DNA of 37,744 nucleotides from Paratractidigestivibacter sp963649365 (GTDB lineage Bacteria; Actinomycetota; Coriobacteriia; Coriobacteriales; Atopobiaceae), in assembly GCA_963649365.1 (NCBI GenBank), contig CAVJHQ010000012.1:1-37744 (forward strand), written 5' to 3'. Position numbers and translations under genes: made by a program. Under the pieces are notes generated by a model. The model was not told where the DNA came from, did no database searches, and was given only the letters and a program-made list of their open reading frames with translations. This document shows positions 1 to 10,707 of this stretch, piece after piece. Each line of letters opens with the position of its first letter. The stretch's first letter is position 1.

Positions 1-1493
<1,493 letters not shown>

Positions 1494-1541
1494 CCGGTCC
1501 ATGCGGGCGGGCGCTGCCCGGCCGATTCATACCTTGATGTA

Positions 1542-1574
1542 AAGAAGGGCGGTCGCCGAGCGGCCGCCCTTCTT
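1542..1574 (+). terminator. Intrinsic terminator of clpB
   Basis: A 15-bp stem (1542-1556 with 1560-1574, one G:U pair) around a 3-base loop. The outer arms read AAGAAGGGC and GCCCTTCTT, an inverted pair related to the repeated word GGYAAGAAGCGC of this window. The run after the stem is GCTTGTTGCT, only moderately T-rich. Confidence 0.8.
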
Positions 1575-1688
1575 GCTTGTTGCTCGGTGCGGATGGCCGC
1601 GCCGCCGCCCGGGAGGATCCGCCTGCCGCAGGCGGCCGATCGGCGCGGGGCGGGCCGCCCTTCGCGAGGCCGCGGGGTCGTGCGCCCG

Positions 1689-1716
1689 TTAGCCTACTTC
1701 TTTGGAAGTAGGCTAA
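1689..1716. repeat. Perfect 12-bp inverted repeat, upstream of PASTA gene
   Basis: TTAGCCTACTTC (1689-1700) and its exact complement (1705-1716) are separated by TTTG. It lies in the 418-base gene-free stretch between clpB and the PASTA gene. No coding potential is seen in that stretch, whose contents are the clpB terminator, this palindrome and a related one at 1774. It could be an operator, a hairpin in a leader RNA, or a terminator. Confidence 0.6.
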
Positions 1717-1773
1717 GTCGCCGGAAAGAAGGCCGGGCTTCTTGCCAACTGGGCTTTTGTCGATAGTTAAATA

Positions 1774-1803
1774 GTTAGGCTACTTGGCGAGAAGTACCCT
1801 AAC
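1774..1803. repeat. Second, related inverted repeat upstream of PASTA gene
   Basis: GTTAGGCTACTT (1774-1785) pairs with AAGTACCCTAAC (1792-1803), with one mismatch and a 6-base spacer. The arm resembles that of the palindrome at 1689 (TTAGSCTACTT), so the two may be copies of one site. It sits 108 bases upstream of the start codon at 1912. Confidence 0.5.
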
Positions 1804-1911
1804 GCCTTGGCGCTCGCTCGGCGTGCGCTCGCTTGCCGCGTGCTCGCAGGCCCCGAGGGTTTCGCGTTAGGATGTGACTACCTGTGACATGCCCGCGACC
1901 AGGAGGCCGCT

Positions 1912-3708
1912 ATGGATAGAAACGACGCTGACGGAACCAGATTGATGCGCGGCGCTGACGGCGCGCCCGCGGACCCGGGCGCAACCCGCGCTGCCCGGCC
2001 CGCCGCAGCCCGGCCCGCCGACCTGGGCGCCACGCGCATCTCGGTTCCCGACATCGACGCGCCCGCCGGCGCCGACCCGAACGCCACGCGCCTGGCCGCC
2101 CCCGGCGCCCCCGGCGACGCGACGGTCGCCGGCGCCTCGCCGACGTCGCGGATGGGCGCCGTCCCGACGACGCAGCTGCCGCGCGGGGCCGCGACCACGG
2201 TCCTTCCCGGCGGCGCCCCTGCGCCCGACGCTGCCGTCGACGGCATCGACGTCCTGGACGACCCCTACGCGTCGCCGGTGAACCTCTCCGACCTCACGAC
2301 CGCCCGCCGCCCGGTCGAGCTCCAGTCCCCGGTCAAGAGCACGAAGAAGAAGGGCATGCCCGTGTGGGGCGTCCTTATCATCGTCGTGCTGGTCCTCGGC
2401 GGTCTCGCCGGCGCGGCCTGGTACACCTACGACCAGGAGCTCTGGGGCGGCCGCACGGTCCCGCTCGTCGTCGGCCTCGACGAGGCGACGGCCACGTCCA
2501 AGCTCGAGGCGGCCGGCTTCTCGGTCGAGGTCGCGCAGGCGCCCGCCGACGACGGCATCGGCACCGTGACGGCGTGCAGCCCGGAGCCGGGGAAGCGCGC
2601 CGACTCCAAGCAGGCCACCCTTACCGTGGCCGTCGCCCGCACGATCCCGCAGGTCACGGGCTCGTCGCTCGAGGTTGCGCAGAAGGCGCTTCTCGACATG
2701 GGGGCGACGAACATCCGCATCCAGTCGGTCAACTCCGACGCGGAGAGCGGCACGGTGGTCGAGGTCTCGCCCGCCGAGGGCTCCGAGTTCAAGTCCGGCG
2801 ACGAGGTGGTGCTCTCGGTGGCGACGCCGTACGTGGTCCCGTCGGTCATGGGCCTTACCGCCGACGCCGCCAAGGCCGCCGTCGAGAAGGCCGGGCTCTC
2901 GGCCAACGTCACCTACGTCAAGTCGGACGCCGCGCGCAACACCGTCGTGGCGTGCGAGCCCGAGGCCGGCACGCAGGCGAGCGAGGGCGACGTCGTCGAG
3001 CTCCAGGTCTCGACGCCGTATCCCGAGGAGGTCACGGACCTGACGGCCTACTTCGACGCCACGTCCAAGGAGGTCGCGACCTACCTGAGCGACGAGAAGT
3101 ACACGCTGGTCTACGGCTCGACGCTCTTCAACGGCGACGCGCACGCGGTCTACCGGGGCCAGGACGGCGACATGATCACCTTCTCGCCCAACCCCGAGAC
3201 GGGCTCGTACGCCGGGGGCAAGACGGACGACGTCCTCGGCTCGGGCGCGCCCATCAGCGGCGTGCGCTACGTCTACGCCTCGGGCGCCGCGCCGGCCGGC
3301 GGCACGTCCGAGACGGTCTCCGGCGTCCGGGCGGTCATGGAGGCCTGCGGGCTCTCCGGCCTCAAAGAGACCGCCACCGAGCAGGACCTCGCCGGGCTCG
3401 GCGTCCTGGCGCAGAGCCAGGGCGGCGGCACGGCCGGCTCCTCGCAGACGCAGGCGGATACCCAGACCCAGACGGACGGTCGGCACTTTATCTGCGGCTA
3501 CGGCGAGACGGACCAGTTCTCTTGGGCGGTGGTCATCGGCGGGCCAAAGGACGTGACGAACGTGGTCGTGCTCGTCTGCCCGCGCAGCCACTTCAGCGGG
3601 GGCGTCGACCTCTCCGCCTACGACAACAGCCCGGCTAAGTACATCGGCTACGTGAGCGTCTACGACGGCCAGGTTTCCACGCAGAAGGGGGACGACAATG
3701 CTCAGTAG
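1912..3708 (+). CDS. Membrane protein with three PASTA repeats, no kinase domain
   Basis: The 598-residue protein starts at an ATG after a strong ribosome site (AGGAGG, 1901-1906). Residues 1-145 form a disordered Ala/Pro-rich cytoplasmic region that repeats the motif (D)xxATR (GATR, GATR, NATR, plus GTR). One membrane segment lies near residues 148-170 (VWGVLIIVVLVLGG). Three PASTA-type repeats follow outside the cell at about 181-245, 246-312 and 313-375. The C-terminal domain of about 220 residues is unrecognised. PASTA repeats bind peptidoglycan or lipid II fragments and usually occur on PknB-type kinases or penicillin-binding proteins; neither domain is present here. The repeated threonine motif suggests a substrate or docking partner of a Ser/Thr kinase, which is inference. 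The next small gene overlaps its 3' end. Confidence 0.85.
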   Translation: MDRNDADGTRLMRGADGAPADPGATRAARPAAARPADLGATRISVPDIDAPAGADPNATRLAAPGAPGDATVAGASPTSRMGAVPTTQLPRGAATTVLPGGAPAPDAAVDGIDVLDDPYASPVNLSDLTTARRPVELQSPVKSTKKKGMPVWGVLIIVVLVLGGLAGAAWYTYDQELWGGRTVPLVVGLDEATATSKLEAAGFSVEVAQAPADDGIGTVTACSPEPGKRADSKQATLTVAVARTIPQVTGSSLEVAQKALLDMGATNIRIQSVNSDAESGTVVEVSPAEGSEFKSGDEVVLSVATPYVVPSVMGLTADAAKAAVEKAGLSANVTYVKSDAARNTVVACEPEAGTQASEGDVVELQVSTPYPEEVTDLTAYFDATSKEVATYLSDEKYTLVYGSTLFNGDAHAVYRGQDGDMITFSPNPETGSYAGGKTDDVLGSGAPISGVRYVYASGAAPAGGTSETVSGVRAVMEACGLSGLKETATEQDLAGLGVLAQSQGGGTAGSSQTQADTQTQTDGRHFICGYGETDQFSWAVVIGGPKDVTNVVVLVCPRSHFSGGVDLSAYDNSPAKYIGYVSVYDGQVSTQKGDDNAQ

Positions 3709-3916
3709 CTCTTCGCAGGGCGTGGGCCCGAAGGCGGCTCACGAGGCGCAGGTCAAAGCCGGTGGCGGCGCCGGCAACGGCGCCGCCCTCAGCGCCGAGG
3801 AGAAGGCGAACAAGGAGTTTATCCGCGCCGAGAACGAGGACGACGACGGCTACGACCCGTACTCCGACCGCCGGCCGGCGCCCGAGCCGCTCTTCGAGCG
3901 CGACCCCTGGGGCTAA
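3698..3916 (+). CDS. Small acidic hypothetical protein, 72 residues
   Basis: A 72-codon frame overlaps the end of the PASTA gene by 11 bases, with a G-rich ribosome site (GGGGGAC) six to ten bases before its ATG, the usual look of translational coupling. The product is soluble and hydrophilic, with a Gly/Ala-rich N-half, an acidic stretch (ENEDDDGYDPYSD) and a Pro-rich end. I recognise no family. The overlap, ribosome site and the terminator 100 bases downstream support a real gene. The absence of any domain keeps confidence moderate. Confidence 0.55.
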   Translation: MLSSSSQGVGPKAAHEAQVKAGGGAGNGAALSAEEKANKEFIRAENEDDDGYDPYSDRRPAPEPLFERDPWG

Positions 3917-4018
3917 GCGCGCCGCGGCGCCTGCGCGGTCGAGCGCGGCGGGTGGCGCGCCCACGGCGAGCATCCCGCCTCTTGCCTCCTGCCGCGCGCC
4001 GCGTCCGGGCGACACGAG

Positions 4019-4057
4019 AAGAAGGGCCGCGGCTCGTGTCGAGCTGCGGCCCTTCTT
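4019..4057. terminator. Bidirectional terminator between convergent genes
   Basis: An 18-bp stem with one G:U pair (4019-4036 with 4040-4057) and loop TGT lies between the rightward gene ending at 3916 and the leftward gene ending at 4067. Its outer arms are again AAGAAGGGC and GCCCTTCTT, followed by GCCAG. Confidence 0.85.
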
Positions 4058-4066
4058 GCCAGGCGG

Positions 4067-4513
4067 TTATCCGATGGAGGCGGCGCCCCAGTTGGTCTGC
4101 ATGTAGTGCCAGACGAAGTAGACGACGACGGCCAGGATCGCGATGATGGCCACGAGCGCGAGGAGCGTCTTTATGTTCGACTTACGCTCGCGCTTGACGA
4201 AGATGTCGCGACGGCCCTTGGGAATCTCGAGGTACTGGCCGTACTGCAGGTCGCGGCGGAGCTTGTCCGCGTCGGAGCGCGAACGGCGATACGAGCCCCC
4301 GCTCATGATCGAGCCGCGGTTGGTGTAGCCGGAGTCGTGAGCGATGCGGGCGGGCGTCTCTTCCCCGTCGTCAAGGCCGTTCACGGTGCCGACGCTGCGG
4401 TGGGCGGGCCGCTGGCGCACGTACGGCGCCGCCTGCTGCTGGGCCGGGACGCCGGTCTCTGCCTGCGTGTTCGGCGCACCTGCGGCGCCGTCGGTGACGT
4501 TCTGGTCGTCCAT
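4067..4513 (-). CDS. C-terminally anchored small membrane protein, unknown role
   Basis: The 148-residue product starts with MDDQNVTDG; an upstream in-frame extension to 4594 looks non-coding. The first 110 residues are hydrophilic and rich in Gln, Pro, Ser and Arg (RRSRSDADKLRRDLQYGQYLEIPKG region). One hydrophobic helix (LLALVAIIAILAVVVYFVWHYM, near residues 116-138) is followed by a ten-residue tail. The topology suggests a cytoplasmic N-terminus with a C-terminal anchor. The ribosome site is weak (GAGAG, nine bases before ATG). The gene diverges from hsp20 and shares its terminator with the PASTA operon. I do not recognise the family. Confidence 0.7.
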   Translation of the reverse strand: MDDQNVTDGAAGAPNTQAETGVPAQQQAAPYVRQRPAHRSVGTVNGLDDGEETPARIAHDSGYTNRGSIMSGGSYRRSRSDADKLRRDLQYGQYLEIPKGRRDIFVKRERKSNIKTLLALVAIIAILAVVVYFVWHYMQTNWGAASIG

Positions 4514-4553
4514 ACGAAAGCTCTCTGGAATCGGGTGCACGGCAATCCCGAAC

Positions 4554-4559
4554 ATTTTA
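4554..4559 (-). promoter_or_regulatory. Possible -10 box (TAAAAT) of the small membrane protein gene
   Basis: On the minus strand TAAAAT lies 41 bases upstream of the ATG at 4513, in otherwise GC-rich DNA. No good -35 hexamer is seen at 17 bases. Confidence 0.35.
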
Positions 4560-4649
4560 GCGCAGCGCGGCGGCGGGCTTTTGCGCGCCGACATTATTCA
4601 TAGGGCTTAACCAAAGGTGGGGCGCGGTTGCCGGGTTCTTCTCGCCACG

Positions 4650-4680
4650 TCATATCTAAGTCGAGAACGCTTAGATATGA
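4650..4680. promoter_or_regulatory. 11-N9-11 inverted repeat operator upstream of hsp20
   Basis: TCATATCTAAG (4650-4660) and its exact complement (4670-4680) flank a 9-base spacer. A -10-like TATGAT (4676-4681) overlaps the right arm, as expected for a repressor site. The spacing equals that of CIRCE, but the sequence is neither CIRCE (TTAGCACTC arms) nor the HspR box (CTTGAGT arms). It lies 127 bases before the hsp20 start. A weaker pair, CGCTAA (4692) and TTAGCG (4718), follows. Confidence 0.65.
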
Positions 4681-4807
4681 TGAGTATGTGACGCTAAGAA
4701 AATCTGAGAATTGCCGTTTAGCGCCCGCCAATTCGGGCATAAATAACAACGTAACGAGGGGCGCTGAGGGTTCAGGGCGCCCAATCAATCACAAAGGAGT
4801 GGTTACT

Positions 4808-5236
4808 ATGGCAAGCATGGTTCCTTACGATCGTTTCTCCCGTGGTCTGCGCACCTGGCCGTTCGACGCTTTCGAAGGCTTCTTCGACGCGCCGCTGGCC
4901 ACCCTTTCCAAGGACGCCGGCTTCAAGATGGACGTCGAGGACGCGGGCGACAAGTACGTCGTCTCGGCCGTGCTCCCGGGCGTTAAGCGCGAGGAGATCG
5001 ACGTCGAGCTCAACGAGGGCCGCCTCTCCGTCTCCGTCGAGCACAAGGAGAGCGAGGAGCAGAAGGCCAAGAACTACCTGTACAAGGAGACCAGCGAGTG
5101 GAGCGCCACGCGCGGCGTCTACCTCAAGGACGCGGTCACGGCCGGCCTGACCGCCAAGTTCGACGGCGGCGTGCTCACCATCAACGTCCCCAAGCAGGAC
5201 CAGAAGGCCAACGTCACGAAGATCGCCATCGACTAG
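4808..5236 (+). CDS. Small heat shock protein, Hsp20 family
   Basis: The 142-residue protein has the length and order of a bacterial Hsp20: a short N-terminal arm rich in Phe and Pro (RTWPFDAFEGFFDAP), then an alpha-crystallin domain from about residue 37. That domain carries the conserved VSAVLPGVKREEID and GRLSVSVE stretches and the GVLTINVPK motif near the end. Such proteins hold unfolding proteins for ClpB/DnaK. The start follows AAGGAG (4794-4799); the frame extends upstream to 4628 but that part crosses the operator and is not coding. The 11-N9-11 palindrome at 4650 suggests control by a dedicated heat-shock repressor. A terminator hairpin follows at 5309. Confidence 0.93.
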   Translation: MASMVPYDRFSRGLRTWPFDAFEGFFDAPLATLSKDAGFKMDVEDAGDKYVVSAVLPGVKREEIDVELNEGRLSVSVEHKESEEQKAKNYLYKETSEWSATRGVYLKDAVTAGLTAKFDGGVLTINVPKQDQKANVTKIAID

Positions 5237-5308
5237 TTGCCGGCAAACGGCGGGTTCCCGCCGCGGCGGCCGATAGCGGGCTGCCGTTGCGGTGATGCGG
5301 GACAAGCT

Positions 5309-5344
5309 GCGCCGACGCGCCACGTGCGCGCCGGCGCTTCTTTG
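5309..5344 (+). terminator. Probable terminator of hsp20
   Basis: A 12-bp GC-rich stem with one mismatch (5309-5320 with 5326-5337), loop CACGT, followed by TTCTTTG. Confidence 0.65.
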
Positions 5345-5368
5345 TGGCTTGGCGACCTGAATTTGGCG

Positions 5369-5457
5369 AGCTGAAAAATCTCACGGGACTGTGGCAGACG
5401 TTTCGGGCTCGATTTGGCCCCATAACGTCCGCCACAGTCCCGTGAGATTTTTCAGCT
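5369..5457. repeat. Long palindromic repeat element, 34-bp arms
   Basis: Arms 5369-5402 and 5424-5457 are complementary with a single mismatch and enclose a 21-base spacer. The arms begin AGCTGAAAAATCTCACGGGA. The element sits between the convergent hsp20 and metallo-hydrolase genes and could also act as a bidirectional terminator. The length and near-perfection suggest a mobile palindromic (REP/MITE-like) element. Confidence 0.8.
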
Positions 5458-5475
5458 ATCCAAAGGGCGGCGCGC

Positions 5476-6282
5476 CTACCACACGGTCATCGGCCAGTCT
5501 TGGGCGGCGGCGCAGATGGAAAGAAGCCCGTCGGGCGTGCGGGCCTCCGCCCAGGCGTCGTCGGCGGCGACGGCGCCGACCGCCTCGGCAAGCGTCCGGA
5601 CGCAGACGCTCGGCCGGTTGTTCTCCTGCGAGAGGTGCATGGCCACGACCGTCTCGGTGTCCTCGTCCACGAGGTCGCGCAGCGCCTCGGCCGCCTGGTC
5701 GTTGGACAGGTGGCCCTTCTCGCCGCCGACGCGCGCCTTGAGGTAGGCGGGGTAGGGGCCGGAGGCGAGCATCCTGGGGTCGTGGTTGGACTCGAGCGCG
5801 AGGATGCGCACGCCGAAGAGCAGGTCGAGCGCCTCGGGCGTGAGCACGCCGGTGTCCGTGCAGTAGCCGACGGCGTCGTTGTCCGTCTCGAAGCGGAAGC
5901 ACATGGGGTCGGCGACGTCGTGCGAGGTCGGGAAGGCGCGCACGTGCATGCCGGCGAGGTCGAGCTCGCACGAATGGTCGACGATGGAGAAGGCGAGGCC
6001 CGTCAGGTCCTTGCGCGCGCCGACGGTCCCGGCCGTGGCGTAAAGCGGCCCGTCGAAGTGCTTGGCGAACACCGGCAGCCCGCGGGTATGGTCGCCGTGC
6101 TCGTGGGTAAGAAGCGCCGCGCGCACGCGCCCGAGGTCGAGCCCCAGCTCGGCGGCCCTTCTTGCCAGCTCGCGGTTGGAGATGCCGCAGTCCACGAGGA
6201 CGAAGCCGTCGGGGCCCTCTACCAGGGCCGCGTTGCCCTTCGAGCCGCTCGCGAGCACGTGCAGGTGAATCTGCGGGTACAT
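5476..6282 (-). CDS. Metallo-beta-lactamase-fold hydrolase, YycJ/WalJ-like
   Basis: The 268-residue protein (start MYPQIHLHVLASGSKGN, after GAGAGGA) has the YycJ/WalJ signature: an opening ASGSKGN loop, VDCGIS, the metal site LLTHEHGDH (HxHxDH) near residue 60, a later SHD histidine, YCTDTG with a metal-bridging Asp, and LESNHD. YycJ proteins are putative exonucleases or phosphodiesterases, often linked to the WalRK operon. That operon is not here, so the family is clear but the substrate is not. It diverges from tilS, leaving only 61 bases for two promoters. One exact copy of the word GGTAAGAAGCGC (6106-6117) lies inside the gene. Confidence 0.88.
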   Translation of the reverse strand: MYPQIHLHVLASGSKGNAALVEGPDGFVLVDCGISNRELARRAAELGLDLGRVRAALLTHEHGDHTRGLPVFAKHFDGPLYATAGTVGARKDLTGLAFSIVDHSCELDLAGMHVRAFPTSHDVADPMCFRFETDNDAVGYCTDTGVLTPEALDLLFGVRILALESNHDPRMLASGPYPAYLKARVGGEKGHLSNDQAAEALRDLVDEDTETVVAMHLSQENNRPSVCVRTLAEAVGAVAADDAWAEARTPDGLLSICAAAQDWPMTVW

Positions 6283-6343
6283 CCAGGTCCTCTCGTTGCC
6301 GTAAACTTCCAACAGCAAAGAGTACACGTTGGGGGAGACCAGA

Positions 6344-7864
6344 ATGCCGAGTGTTTCGCGCCGATACGCAACCGCGCAGCCGCGCTTCGAGCGCCCGAGC
6401 GGGCGGGAGGACGAGGAGCTGCGCGCCCCGGTGGTGCTCATGGTCTCGGGCGGCGCGGACTCAACGGCGCTGCTGGTGCTGGCCGCGACCTCGGCGCTCG
6501 ACATCGACGACGGGCGGGGAGAGGCGCGCATCGCCCGGGAGCGGCTGCACGTCCTGCACGTGAATCATCAGCTCAGGGGCATCGACGCCGAGGAGGACGA
6601 GGAGTTCGTCCGCGGCATCGCGCGGGATTTCGGCATTCCGTGCGACGTCCGCCGCGTGGACGTGACGGAGCTCGCCGCCCAGACCGACGGCAACGTGGAG
6701 AACGCCGGGCGCGTGGCGCGCTATGCCGCGGCGGTCGAGCTCGCCAACGAGCTCTGCGCGGAGGTCGGCTGCAGCCGATCGGCCGCGCGCATCCTCACCG
6801 CGCATACCGCCGACGACCGCGCCGAGACCTTCTTTATGAACGCCATCCGCGGCACCGGCGCGGCGGGGCTCTCGTCCATCCCGCGGCGTCGCAACCGCAT
6901 CGTGCGGCCGCTGCTCGACCGCACCCATGACGAGCTGTGCGAGCTTTTGCGCATGCGCGGCATCGTCTGGCGCGAGGACGCGACCAACGCCGATACCCGC
7001 TACCTGCGCGCATTCGTCCGCCACGAGGTGCTTCCCGTTGCGAAGAAGCGCAACGAGCGCCTGGCCGCGAGCCTGGCGAACACCTGCGACATCCTCTCGG
7101 ACGAGGACGCCTACCTGACGGCGGTGGCGGCCCGGGCGCGTCGCGACCTCACGCGGCGCTCCGACGAGGGCCTCGTCGCGCTCGACGCCGCGCGGCTCGC
7201 GGCCACGGAGGTGGCCATCGCGCGTCGCGTCGTGCGCGCCGCCATCCTCGGGGTCTGCCCGGAGGCCCGGCTCGAGGCGCGGCATATAGCGGCCGTGCTG
7301 CGGCTCGTCGCCGCGGGCCAGGGGTCGGCGACCATCCCGATGGGCGTCGACGCGCGCGTCGAGCACGGCCTGCTCGTGCTGCGGGCGCGGGTCGCCGACG
7401 CGCGCGCGACGGACGCGTGGCTGGAGGTGCCCGGCGAGCTTGTGCTGCCGGGCGGCCGCGTGCTTGCGGCGCGCCTGCGTCCCGCGCCGGAGGCGACCGA
7501 CGTTCCCGCGTTCGCGCGCGCCCACGGCCTCGAGTGGGCGGGGGAGTCGGTGCTGCTGGACGCGGCGGCGTGCGGCGTCGACGCAACGAGCGGCGGCCGC
7601 CTGTGGGTCGACGGGCCGCATGCGGGCGACGTGTTGTGCCCTTTGGGCATGCACGGCCAGTCGAAGAAGCTCTCTGACCTGCTCAACTCCGCACGCGTTC
7701 CCGCGGCCGAGCGCGCCGGCGTGCCCGTTGTGCGCACCGGTCCGTCGGGAAGCATCGTCTGGGTCGCCGGCGTCCGCGCCGACGAGCGCTGCCGCTGCGT
7801 CCCCGGCACCCGGACGCTGCTCGAGCTCACGATTTCGGAAGCCGGGGACGCCGACGGGCGTTAA
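6344..7864 (+). CDS. tilS: tRNA(Ile)-lysidine synthase
   Basis: TilS attaches lysine to the wobble cytidine of tRNA-Ile(CAU), so that it reads AUA. The PP-loop SGGADS lies at about residues 36-41 and is followed by HVNHQLRG, TAHTADDRAET and the conserved RPLL. The C-terminal TilS domain is visible as CPLGMHGQSKKLSDLL. The protein is 506 residues, somewhat longer than usual because of an Ala/Arg-rich middle (about 230-400). The ATG at 6344 follows GGGGGAG; a TTG five codons upstream is less likely. The tilS-hpt-ftsH order is conserved in many Gram-positive bacteria. Confidence 0.93.
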   Translation: MPSVSRRYATAQPRFERPSGREDEELRAPVVLMVSGGADSTALLVLAATSALDIDDGRGEARIARERLHVLHVNHQLRGIDAEEDEEFVRGIARDFGIPCDVRRVDVTELAAQTDGNVENAGRVARYAAAVELANELCAEVGCSRSAARILTAHTADDRAETFFMNAIRGTGAAGLSSIPRRRNRIVRPLLDRTHDELCELLRMRGIVWREDATNADTRYLRAFVRHEVLPVAKKRNERLAASLANTCDILSDEDAYLTAVAARARRDLTRRSDEGLVALDAARLAATEVAIARRVVRAAILGVCPEARLEARHIAAVLRLVAAGQGSATIPMGVDARVEHGLLVLRARVADARATDAWLEVPGELVLPGGRVLAARLRPAPEATDVPAFARAHGLEWAGESVLLDAAACGVDATSGGRLWVDGPHAGDVLCPLGMHGQSKKLSDLLNSARVPAAERAGVPVVRTGPSGSIVWVAGVRADERCRCVPGTRTLLELTISEAGDADGR

Positions 7865-8052
7865 CCGAGGGCTGCGAGCGTCCGGCCGCCCTGCGTCTCC
7901 GCACAAGGCCCGCATCCCCGCTCCGCGTTAATTCATGGGCCGCTTTCCTTGCCTGCGTCGTCGCGGTGTATCCTAATGACCTGTATTGCCGCAGGCTGGG
8001 CCCGCCCGCGCCTGTGGTCGACCGCGCAAGCAATCCCAGGAAGGGGACGCTC

Positions 8053-8601
8053 ATGGAGGCGCTGCACCCGGACGTATCGGAAGTCGTGCTCAGCGAACAG
8101 GACATCAAGGACATCGTGACCCGCATGGGCGACGCGATCACCGCCGACTACAAAGAGAAGAACCCGCTGGTGGTCGCGGTGCTCAAGGGCGCCGTGGTCT
8201 TCACCGCGGACATCATGCGCGCCATCAAGTGCCCCATCGCCGTCGACTTCATGGCGGTCTCGAGCTACGGCGACGGCGTGAAGAGCTCCGGCGTCGTGCG
8301 CATCGTCAAGGACCTCGACACGAAGATCGAGGGTCGCGACGTGCTCATCGTCGAGGACATCCTCGACTCCGGCCTCACGCTCAGCTACCTCATCCGCATG
8401 CTCGAGGCCCGCGGCGCCAACTCCGTCAAGGTCGCGGCGTTCCTGGTCAAGGACGTCGAGGGCAAGAAGCCCGCCGTCCACCCCGAGTACGTGGGCGCCC
8501 ACGTGCCTGACGAGTTCATCGTCGGTTACGGCCTCGATTTCGCCGAGCGCTACCGCAACCTGCCCTATATCGGCATCCTCAAGCCCGAGGTCTACAGCTG
8601 A
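8053..8601 (+). CDS. hpt: Hypoxanthine phosphoribosyltransferase
   Basis: The 182-residue enzyme salvages hypoxanthine or guanine with PRPP. Motifs in order are PLVVAVLKGAVVF (PPi loop), DFMAVSSYGD, the PRPP-binding VLIVEDILDSGLTL (about residues 97-110), and a C-terminal IVGYGLDFAERYRNLPYIG typical of bacterial HPRT. The start follows AGGAAGGGGAC. A TATCCT box at 7969-7974 may be its own -10. It lies between tilS and ftsH in the conserved order. Confidence 0.95.
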   Translation: MEALHPDVSEVVLSEQDIKDIVTRMGDAITADYKEKNPLVVAVLKGAVVFTADIMRAIKCPIAVDFMAVSSYGDGVKSSGVVRIVKDLDTKIEGRDVLIVEDILDSGLTLSYLIRMLEARGANSVKVAAFLVKDVEGKKPAVHPEYVGAHVPDEFIVGYGLDFAERYRNLPYIGILKPEVYS

Positions 8602-8741
8602 TAGAGCCGACCTCGCAGCAGGACCGGCCCCGCGCATCATCGGGAAGGCCGCCCGCCGGGCGCTTCTCGGCATCGGCGCCGACGTTCGCACCCGCGCCGG
8701 CGCGGCCGGCCGGCCGCACTTCTTAGCAAGGAGCTTTACTT

Positions 8742-10673
<1,932 letters not shown>

Positions 10674-10707
10674 GCAAGAGGAACAACGAGCAGGTAAGGA
10701 GACCCGC

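Noticed and set aside
4650..4680. CIRCE or HspR (HAIR) element at hsp20
   Set aside because: Only the 9-base spacing resembles CIRCE; the arm sequences match neither consensus.
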